Shown one piece after another: positions 50,251 to 60,027 of a stretch of DNA of 64,000 nt. Source of the stretch: Caprella mutica (taxonomy: Eukaryota; Arthropoda; Malacostraca; Amphipoda; Caprellidae); NCBI GenBank assembly GCA_947561585.1, contig CANNZV010000113.1, forward strand, positions 301,999 to 365,998, in the 5' to 3' direction. Position 1 is the first letter of the stretch, and the number at the start of each line of letters is the position of its first letter. The notes under the pieces are model-generated. The model did no database searches, had not been told where the DNA came from, and worked only from the letters and a program-made list of their open reading frames with translations. A program made the translations under genes and the position numbers.

Positions 50251-51611
50251 TGTAGTTAGTGTATATTTACCTAGTGTATAATTAGCAGATCTTTGTAACT
50301 TCAAATAACCACTTAATGTCCCCTGTTCAGTGGAAATTATGGTACTACAGTGTTTGTATCCGTTGTGTTACTTTTCAAATTGCCTGTTCTTATTAGTGTG
50401 GTGAGAGACTGTATTTAAAACTGATAGTTCATCATGTTGCACATTGTGTAGCACTATTCTTTGTTGTATAACAATTGTTTTAAGTTTTTAAGTGTAGAGA
50501 CTAAAAGAAGAGGAAGTGAAGAGTGTTTGTATCTTTTAACAAGATATAAAGGATATGATAAATGTACCTATTGTGTACTTTATTCATTCAAATCATAAAC
50601 GAATTACATACAATTTAGCTTTAATGCTTATGTATGTGTATCTACATATATAGTATAGAGCTATACTTAATTTAAATGTGTTTTCTATATAATATTTCAC
50701 TTCAATCCCATTGACCCCAAGAAGTTGGATGTACGTCTAACAATTCGTTTACTGCTATTTAATGCTATACAAAATAACTGAGGAATTTTGGTGAAATAAA
50801 AAAAATGAAAGCATTAATTCTTTGAGAAGATTTTGAGGAATTTCTAAGTTATAGGAATACTACAGAAAAAAAAAACACTCTATGATGGTACAATTGTCCT
50901 ACATTGAATATTATGTATCACAATAAAGTACATTTATGAATTATAACTATTTTGGTGATAATAATCACACAGGATTACAATGATATAAAATGATTTTTTT
51001 TTATATTTAAAGGTTATCGTTTTACTTAAAAGATTATTTTGATTTACTCCTGTCCCAAAAGTTAATTATATGCATTGAATATTATGAACACATATTTAAT
51101 GCAATTATTTAATTTATGTTACTATAGGTTTTATATAGCAGGTATTAGTTATTGTACTTTTAATATAAAAATTACCTTTGCAACACCTCAAAATATTTAT
51201 CTCTATGAATTAAATTAGGTTTTCGATGAGCTAAGAATGACTTCCATATAATATTATATATACCATATATTTATTGCATTCAATTTCTAAAAAAGAAAAA
51301 CAGCGTAAACAATCATACCAAATTAACATAGATTTACCAGCAATGCATTGAAATACATATTCATTGACTTGAAATATTAAATGTTAGAATTGAATAATGT
51401 TGTAAAATGTAAGAGGTATAATAAATAGTGTATCTATAGTGTGTTCACATAGATTAAAGTCAGTGATGTGTATGTTTGTTGCTAATATCATTCTGTAGTT
51501 TGGTCATTGACCCTACCTATGTAGAGGTAGGTACTCTATTGACACAACTCAGTTCTGAGAAAACTACAATGTTGTAGCCGCCCTCTACTTCTCAGCATGC
51601 GCAGTAGATAA
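50251..51611. other. AT-rich sequence, no gene seen
   Basis: Nothing recognised. Confidence 0.4.
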
Positions 51612-52500
51612 GGATGGTGTGCACTGTATTTAGTGCGCACTAGTCTGATCTAGTGTGCACTGTATTTAGTGCGCACTGGTCTTATCTAGTGTGCACTGTA
51701 CTTATACTGCGCACTAGTCTTATGTAGTATGCACTGTATTTAGTGCGCACTAGTCTTATGTAGTATGCACTGTATTTAGTGCGCACTGGTCTTATCTAGT
51801 GCGCACTGTATTTAGTGCGCACTAGTCTTATGTAGTATGCACTGTATTTAGTGCGCACTGGTCTTATCTAGTGCGCACTGTATTTAGTGCGCACTAGTCT
51901 TATGTAGTATGCACTGTATTTAATGCGCACTAAGAACAGTGCTCAATATCTTAGATTAGTGCGCACTGTACTTATACTGCGCACTATTCTTAGCTAGAGT
52001 GCACTGTACTTAGTGCACACACTAGTCTTTGCTAGCGTGCACTAGGTACAGTGCACACTAGCTAAAATTATTGCACACTAGCTAAAACTAGAGTGAACTG
52101 TACTCAGTGCACTCTATAGTCTTTGCTAGTGTGTACTAAGTAAGGTGCACTTTAGCAATTACTATAGTGTGTACTAAGTAAGGTGCACTTTAGCAATTAC
52201 TATAGTGTGTACTAAGTAAGGTGCACTTTAGCAATTACTATAGTGTGCACTAAGTAAGGTGCACTTTAGCAATTACTATAGTGTGCACTAAGTAAGGTGC
52301 ACTTTAGCAATTACTATAGTGTGTACTATGTAAGGTGCACTTTAGCAATTACTATAGTGTGCACTAAGTACAGTGCACATTAACCAAAATTAATGCACAC
52401 TAGCTAAAACTAGAGTGTACTGTACTCAGTGCACACTATATATAGTGCATTTTATTTAGTACACAAGCACATTAGTAAAGATCAGTATGTATTGTGCTTA
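51612..52500. repeat. Composite AGTGCAC-based palindromic repeat block
   Basis: The left part (to about 51930) is a 36-bp repeat with GTGCACTGTATTTAGTGCGC then ACTAGTCTTATCTAGT. The right part (about 52130-52370) is a different 38-bp repeat with GTACTAAGTAAGGTGCAC then TTTAGCAATTACTATAGT, six copies. Irregular AGTGCAC/GTGCACT pieces join them. The hexamer GTGCAC is itself palindromic. Confidence 0.88.
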
Positions 52501-53225
52501 GTGTACATGTAATTAACAATTTGGTGTAGAGTAGCTTTTCTACATTCACGAGCCTACTTTTCTTATACTTCTAAAATTCTAACTATTCTAACCAGACTAT
52601 TCTACTAAATTCCTATTCTTATATACTATAAATTCTGAACTCTTTTTCCATTACTAATCTCTGTTTAGTACAAGTAATCTGTAACTTGTTCATAGGAAAG
52701 AAGAAAAGAAGATCTTATTATTTTTACTGAGCATTAATTGACAAAATGTATTAACTAAGTAATTATGAGAGAAATGAAGTTATTTCAAAAACAATCAATA
52801 TGTGATTTAGTTATCTCTGTAATTATAGATTTTATATTTTATTTCAGGCATGCCCCGCTTTTATTACCAATATTACGACTCAGACTTATTATAAATAGTA
52901 ATAAGAACGAGACATGACTCGAAATTATTATTAATAGTATAATAATAGTAATTTGAAGTTATAGTAATTGAACTTATTAATCGTAATTCCTTAAAAGTTT
53001 CATTTTCTATGAGTTTGTTTAAAAGAAAATGGTTTAGATTTAGCGTAATTTGAAAGGATAAAATTTCGAATCAGTGAATGAATTAAAAGTATCAAAATTC
53101 AACCTTAGCTTAACTCTCACTCAGTATAGGTGAGTAATTAGTTAGATATTTTGATTTATATAATTGTGTTGCTTGGAATAAATAGTAATTTATGAACTGT
53201 CAAATATTTTTGCCTTTTGGTCATA
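52501..53225. other. AT-rich sequence, no gene seen
   Basis: Nothing recognised. Confidence 0.4.
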
Positions 53226-53270
53226 GGATTAGTTCCAAGTTATCGGACGTTTCCACATTTTCGGACGCGT
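53226..53270. mobile_element. Solo left arm of family M (copy 13)
   Basis: TA|GGATTAGTTCCAAGTTATC followed by TTCCACATTTTCGGAC. No right arm found. Confidence 0.55.
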
Positions 53271-53831
53271 TTGAATTTAACATTCATTTTAATTGTTGTC
53301 TATGATCATGGAAAAAATAATGCTTGTTAAATGTAACGCAATCATTTAAATCAAAATAACAAACTGATTACCTATTGAGAGTTAAGCTACAATTGAATTT
53401 TAAAACTTTTAATTCATTCACTACCTGATTCTGGCAACAAAACCCTCAAAATACTCTAAGTTGAGCCGTCATTACCATTTTCTTCTATTCTAACTCAGAG
53501 AAAATGAAATGTTTAAGGAGTTACTATTCGTATATAATAACTTCGAGTTATGTCTCGAAATTCTTTCAGGTTTTATAAAGATGGGGTGCACTAATTGCGG
53601 GTCTACCTGTGTTTAAGAACATAGCTGTGGAAATGTTACGTTATGCTGAGTACCAATTTGGTAACTTCCGATATTATTATATGCTATACAGATATTTTTA
53701 CTTTATATTATACATATTCAATCATATATTTGTTCCAAAGAAAAGTTAGTTATGAAACTATGATTAAGTATTGGATTAAAAAATAACCGTTCATATTCGC
53801 ACTGGATATTTCAGATTTTCGTTTCAGTGTA
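53271..53831. other. AT-rich sequence, no gene seen
   Basis: Nothing recognised. Confidence 0.4.
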
Positions 53832-55041
53832 GGGGAAGGTTGTCATCAATGAGACACTGGGAGCAATGGGACATGCTGAATAACTTTTATATTTGAGGGT
53901 AATTTTTAACAAAATCTTAGTGGTAATTAAGGCACACTTCCGTGCATTCACTCGCATTGCATTCAGCGGTTGGGGTGCAGTCAGCCCTGTGTGAAAGTGA
54001 AAAAGTGTTTTAGATGTGGGAAAACTAAATTTTTCGTACTCTGTTTCAATTGTCATAAATTTGTTAATTTAATATATAATGCTAACGGCATTTTCACATA
54101 ATATTATGTAATATGTAAAATGTGATCAAAATAAAGGATTGCCTTCATACTTTTGTAGTTGAGCCACAATACCCATATGTTTTCAAAATGGCGTTATGTG
54201 ATCATTGGGACAGAAAATATGGTTAACAATGGGACAGTGCCCTATTGTCAACCAAACTGTCTAGTTATTCCATAAGAATCAATAAATATCTATTTTTGAT
54301 ACAATAACGTGAACTATAGCTTCAGGGCTTCTTGTAGAAACAGAGCTTCCTACTGAACTGAGACTTTCGACCATGTTCAAGGGCTTTAGTAATCTGAGGT
54401 CATCACAAAGCACAACATATAAAACAAATTTTACATGATAAAAGAAAAACACGCATAATAATTCCTACGGATACACCAGAGAAAGAAGACCTTTGAACTT
54501 GATGAATTTAAACCTCTATGGAAAACGTTGGAAATGAAGGTTTATGTTCTAGTAGATTTTGATGCGACTTCTAAAACGTATTCTGTTGGTGTAATTTACT
54601 AAGCCAAAGGATGGAAAAGATGAATACCAAATATTGATGTTAGGCGAAGATTCAAGAGCAATTAGTTTCATTTTTCAAATGTTCTTGACATGGAATCGGT
54701 GAAGCTAGAGGATATTAAACTGATATTGTATGAACCAACTAAGTGTGGGACAACAGAAAGGGATAATTCGAACAAACCTTCAACAATATAATAGTTAAAT
54801 GAACTGTCCCATCGTTCACCAGGGTATGTCCATTGTTCACTAGTGCTGGTATACAATGAGACAATATTTTTCATTTAATTTTTTTTTGTAGTCAAAAGAA
54901 AATGTGATAGCATTCTAGTTTATATCTATATTACATATGTTTATTTTTTATTTTTCATACTTTGTCCATAGTAAATGGAATATCCATCGTTTTGTGTTTT
55001 TGTCCCATTGATGACAACCTTTTACGTTCCCGGCTTCCCCT
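53832..55041 (+). mobile_element. Decayed pogo-like DNA transposon
   Basis: Inverted ends pair as TA|GGGGAAGGTTGTCATCAATG and CATTGATGACAACC..CTTCCCC|TA, with an extra ~14 bp in the right arm. Further GGGACA / TGTCCC sub-repeats lie inside. Near 54530-54760 a broken + frame reads KVYVLVDFDATSKTYSVGVIY, then after stops NVLDMESVKLEDIKLILYEP. This resembles the C-terminal region of some pogo/Tigger-type transposases, recognised from memory. No intact DDE domain was found. Confidence 0.5.
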
Positions 55042-55809
55042 ACGTTATAACGTCATTTTTAGCTTGCCTCTCAATGGCTGCTTTATTAGTTTAATTTAAC
55101 TATATATGTAAATTTTAACAACAATCTCAACTCCCACTATCATTTAAGATACAATGAATAGTTTTGAATTTCCTTATATATTTCTCTTACAGTTGGAAGA
55201 ACAAGAACTCAACAACGTATATAAATTAGATAAATTAAAAAAGTCTCCCTACTAATTAGTTTTCTATGAGTTCAAAGTTTTCTATGGTACTTTTAACGGT
55301 CTACTGTGGTAATATTCAGCTGCAAGTCCTGTTCCATGGTCAGTTTAAAGCTTTTTAAAAAATATGAGACTAGTTTTTATGAAATACCCCAATTATAGAG
55401 GAATTTACCTTATTCAGATCACCTGCTGAGTAGGCTTGAAGTGTTCCATTTGAAGTAGTTACATATTAGATCTAAATTAAATAGGTATGCATACTTAATT
55501 AACATACTCAAAAATTAATAAATGAATTGATCAATTAATTATCATTTTAATTATTATTCTAATGAATGAAGTTTTCATTCATAGCTGATAAACTCTGCAG
55601 CATCACAATATTCTTTTTCCTTCTTCTTTATACCTAAAATCTCATTACAATCTTCCATCTTTTAATTAATGTGACTCATTTCAGAGTTATTACCTAAAAT
55701 GTTACCCCTAATTACAAAACTTTTATAAAACACTTTATTATCAAATTAATTAATTTCGTGAGCTACAGTTAGAATCATTTTTTCATTAAAATCTACCAAT
55801 AATTACGTA
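55042..55809. other. AT-rich sequence, no gene seen
   Basis: Nothing recognised. Confidence 0.4.
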
Positions 55810-55950
55810 GGCTAAGTTACGAATTATCGGTCAGTTCCACATATAAGGTCATAAAAAACACGATATATTGTTATTGTTATCATTTTTATTATACCGTTTT
55901 TTCTTTTATGACCGAAGATGAAGAACTGACCGATAATTCGTAACTTAGCC
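55810..55950. mobile_element. TA-flanked MITE, family M, copy 14
   Basis: TA|GGCTAAGTTACGAATTATCG and CGATAATTCGTAACTTAGCC|TA: the most symmetric and least diverged ends in the window. Length 141 bp. Confidence 0.88.
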
Positions 55951-56791
55951 TAAATCCATCATAGTGGTCTGGTAAGTCATCTACCTGATCGTTGAGACGA
56001 TAGTGGTAACCTGTCTGTGTTCTAGTAGCCAGTCTAGCTGTGATAGTGATACTGATAGGGACATATCTCTCTCACTCAGTGATATACCTCTGATGGTTGT
56101 TAATCAGGTTTTAATTCATTGTTAAGTAGTTTTATAGAATAAAAGTTTATTCTTCTTATTGCATCATCATCTACTTTTGACTCGGTAGATATTTATTGAT
56201 GATGATATTGATATAAGTGATGAACAAGTAAAAAACAAAACTCATCAGTAAAAACTGAATCTAGCCTTATTATCTTTTAAAATATCAAACTATCATTAAT
56301 TCACTATACAAGCCAAAGTATATTTATTAATCTATGGATCACTAATGAATTTTCTAAGAATATCCCTATTCGAAATTACTAGCAAATATAGGTCACATAT
56401 TTTCCATTTTTTTCGATATGATTATTAAGTGCGTATTGTGTATTCCTCCATTGGAAATGTAACCATTAAAACCAGTAAAACATATAGACACACTGTTACC
56501 AAAGATATTATACTACGATAAGATGCACTACTCTCGCAAATTTCTGTTTCAAATCTGTTTTGCTGCCATCTAGGTTGATAGCGGTAATAGAATTGAAATA
56601 TAGTAAGGACAATCGAGGTATTTAAAACAATTGAATAGTGTAAAATTATTTAAAAAATACTAATTGATATGATAAAACAACAAACAGAACACTTCTACCA
56701 GTACACTCTTTACCCGAATACCTTTAGATATTAATGAACATTTTCATTTTAGATATATTTTTTCTATCGTTTGCCGTTATTTTTCTGCACG
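55951..56791 (+). other. Upstream region of the TTC36 gene
   Basis: No coding exon recognised. It should hold the promoter and 5' UTR, but I see no convincing TATA box or initiator. The start codon context is CACGATGA. Confidence 0.4.
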
Positions 56792-58875
56792 ATGAATACC
56801 CTATCATCATCAGACAGAGCAATCCTCAACTCTATGTTCAACCCACTGCTGCCCCTGGGGGAAGCTGTGGTGGATGACGTGGACATCACCAGTAACCAAG
56901 GTAATGACCAGTAACCAAGGTAATAACCAGTAACCAAGGTAATGACCAGTAACTAAGGTAATAAGGTAATAATCAGTAACCAAGGTAATCACCAGTAACC
57001 AAGGTAATAACCAGTAACCAAGGTAATGACCAGTAACCAAGGTAATAACCAGTAACCAAGGTAATCACCAGTAACCAAGGTAATCACCAGTAACCAAGGT
57101 AATCATCAGTAACCAAGGTAATGACCAGTAACCAAGGTAATGACCAGTAACCAAGGTAATCACCAGTAACCAAGGTAATGACCAGTAACCAAGGTAATCA
57201 CCAGTAACCAAGGTAATCACCAGTAACCAAGGTAATCATCAGTAACCAAGGTAATCACCAGTAACCAAGGTAATGACCAGTAACCAAGGTAATCACCAGT
57301 AACCAAACCTAAATTATCAAAATTGCTTAGTTTTCAAGATACGTACTGACTTTTTGATATTTTTTTAATAATACCGGTTGAAGACCATTCAGTTCCTGAA
57401 CTTTATAACTGAATGGACTATAAAGCTCCCATGCTCTCAAAAAAAAGCAGATCTTTATTTCTGTTACAATGTTATTAAATGTACAATAATTGTCTGTTAT
57501 ATTTAATTTTCCACTATAATAATCATCTGTTAGGAACGTAATTACTTTGAATACCTAGGTAGAGTCATTTGAAAACTTTAAGTCACTATTTTTAAAACTA
57601 AGCAGTTTTGATGATTTAGGTTTTCGTGAAACAATGTTTGTTTTATTTCAAATTCCCTATAAATGACAAAAAAATTACCTTAGAATCAGGGTATTCCTGA
57701 AAAAGGTTCAATTTTGTGTTTTTTTATGCCAAATGTCAAATTTTGCCGAATCTGAAATGAAGCACCCTGTATAGCACTCTATAGATTATTTATTGTCTTA
57801 CTTCTTACTTATCACAAAAAAAACTTAATATTTATTATCCCATTTTTTTTTCGTCCCAGAAAAAACGTATAATTTTGAGATTAATTGTCGAAGTAGTCTA
57901 CTTTTATATGAAAATTAAACATTATAAAAAAATTTAATTGTCAATCGGAATAATTTTTTTCAGTAATTTTAGTAATTTCCATGAAATGCATAATAGTATG
58001 TTTTACTTTAAACATTTAAATAATGTGATTATTTAGATATTTTAAGCTAAATCGAACCTAACTGTGTAAGATTGGTGTACAAAAAACGATTGAATTATTT
58101 CAGCCACGGAAGACCAAACAGAAGGCTGCAGTACTCCAGAAGGCAGGGCTCTTAACAAGGAGGCAGTAAAGGCTGCTGAACAAGGGCGTACAGAAGACGC
58201 ACTGAAGGCCTTCGACAGAGTGATTAGAGACTTCCCAGCCTGGGCATCACCCTACAACAACAGAGCCCAGTTACTGAGGATGCTGAGGAGGGAAGAAGGT
58301 GAGAGGAAAACAAGGAGAGAGGGAAGAGGAGAGGGAAGGGAAGATTAGAGAAAGAAGAGAGAGAGAGTAAATCTAGATATTTCAATAAACATCTTGCCAC
58401 AATGTAATTGCGAATGTTACTAAAGTTTCTTCTTCCTCTTTAACAGAGGCAATGTCAGACCTGGAGAAAGCGTTAGAGCTGTCTAACAGTAGTGGTACAG
58501 TGGGGTGTCAGGCCCTAGTACAGAAGGGTTTGCTTCATCGACTGGCGCATGAGGACCAAAAGGCCAGAGAGTCTTTCAAGATGGCGGCTGATCTTGGCTC
58601 TAGCTTTGCAAAGACTCAGGTCAGTCACAGTACTTTGAATTGAACTAATATTTTATTTTAACAACTGACTGAATTTCAATATAAATATACCTGTAGTACT
58701 TTCATACAGTCCGTTGCTCTACTTTAATATAACTCTTCGCATTGTGAGAGTATAGTTCCCTAACTGTGAACCTTACCCTCCACAGCTGGTGGCTCTCAAC
58801 CCAATGGCTGCCCTCTGCAATAAGATGCTGGTGAAGATGGTTACCGATGTGAAGGAAGGCAGGGAAACTACTTGA
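56792..58875 (+). CDS. TTC36: Tetratricopeptide repeat protein 36 (4 exons, 188 aa)
   Basis: Exons 56792-56900, 58104-58298, 58447-58619 and 58786-58875 join in frame to 188 residues, matching vertebrate TTC36 (189). Donors are GTAATG, GTGAGA and GTCAGT; acceptors are TTTCAG, TAACAG and CCACAG. The N-terminus has the family signature SDRAILNSMFNPLLPLGEAV. Three TPRs follow at about residues 52-85, 86-119 and 124-157, with PYNNRAQLLRML opening the second. The C-terminus LVALNPMAALCNKML is the most diagnostic block. No signal peptide or membrane segment, so cytosolic. In mammals the family is reported as an Hsp70-binding protein and a regulator of a tyrosine-catabolism enzyme; a role in this organism is inference. 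Intron 1 (1203 bp) begins with a minisatellite copying the donor site. Possible poly(A) signals: ATTAAA at 59085, AATAAA at 59190. Confidence 0.93.
56885..57305 (+). repeat. 19-bp minisatellite seeded on the TTC36 exon 1 splice donor, ~22 copies
   Basis: The unit is ACCAGTAACCAAGGTAATG. The first copy straddles the junction: ACCAGTAACCAAG is the last coding sequence of exon 1 (T-S-N-Q) and GTAATG is the intron start at 56901. Every later copy repeats CCAAG|GTAAT plus A, C or G. One copy is interrupted by an extra AATAAGGT near 56960. Confidence 0.95.
57303..57627. repeat. Inverted repeat in TTC36 intron 1
   Basis: AAACCTAAATTATCAAAATT..GCTTAGTTTT at 57303-57336 pairs with AAAACTAAGCAGTTTTGATG..TTTAGGTTTT at about 57594-57627. 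A CACCCTGTATA motif near 57770 resembles a mariner-type terminus. Probably transposon remnants. Confidence 0.6.
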
Positions 58876-60027
58876 AAGAAACAACTTAAACTATAGAAAA
58901 TGCTTTTAACTAATTAACAAAATACATTTTAAAGGAGAAATTTTGATCCCAAGTTAAGATTTCCCATATGAAATGAATCCATTTGTATATATCATCAGTG
59001 AAGAAAATATCAAATTGTATCTTGTACCTTAGGTTAAATAACTAAATTATCCAATGATATCAAATAGTACTCCATGAATGAAACATTAAAATATTTGGGC
59101 TGCATAATTTTATCAATGAAAACTACCAGATCTGTTCAGATAAAACAATTTTTCTCTTCATACATTTCATGTCATTCATTTACGGAAGAAATAAAGTACA
59201 TTTTTAGATTACAATTCATTTTATTTAACATCACACAAATAACTACACAACAGTACTATTCAGTTATCTGAACTACATACATAATTAATACAATTTATAT
59301 GTTCTATGAGTGTAAGGAGGCAGAAAATGACTCATTAATCATGTCTCACCAATCTAACTCCAATTCATTTAAAATGGTACAAACGTGATATAATTATAAG
59401 AAATAGATTAAACAGCTCAAAATACATATTCTAATTTTACACGGTATGTTCTTAACTCCAATGATAACTTACTAGGTACATTATTAAATTTCATCTAAAA
59501 TTGTATTAACAAATATTTTAATCATTTTCATAGAATTACTCAATATATTTCTCCATTCATACTAACTGATAAACTGTTGATAAATATTAAAATGAGTAGT
59601 AAGATGTATGGTTGGTACTAGTAACTAGTATGTGACTAGTAGTTTAGGGTAAGAAAATTCTAGCCCTATTCTACCCTAGTAACTATGTGCTATACTTTAC
59701 CAGGTGAATTTACCACCTTTATTGGAAACTAAAGGGCTTCGTATTAAATATTTTCAGTGGGAGATATTTAATAACAGTATTTGTGATTATATTAAAACTT
59801 ATTATTAAAGGTTTTTAAGTTGTAAATTATGTGATGCTATTATGAGTTTAGTGACTGTTTTCTTTAAGTACTTCGTTATTGCTATGTGACGGACACAGTG
59901 GAACTGTTCTTCAGTCTTTGAATTTACCATTCATGAGTATGGAAGCACAATCTGTTAGACAGAACTGTATCAAATTTGGAATAAATATCAAAGAAAATAA
60001 TGAGATTTGTTTTGTATTGGGAAAATT
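58876..60027. other. Convergent intergenic region (3' ends of both genes)
   Basis: Holds the 3' UTRs of the two convergent genes. On the minus strand an AATAAA at 59718-59723 could serve the LRR gene. No other gene recognised. Confidence 0.45.

Noticed and set aside
56810..57040. Minus-strand open frame over TTC36 exon 1 and its intronic array
   Set aside because: Antisense shadow of the 19-bp repeat and of exon 1.
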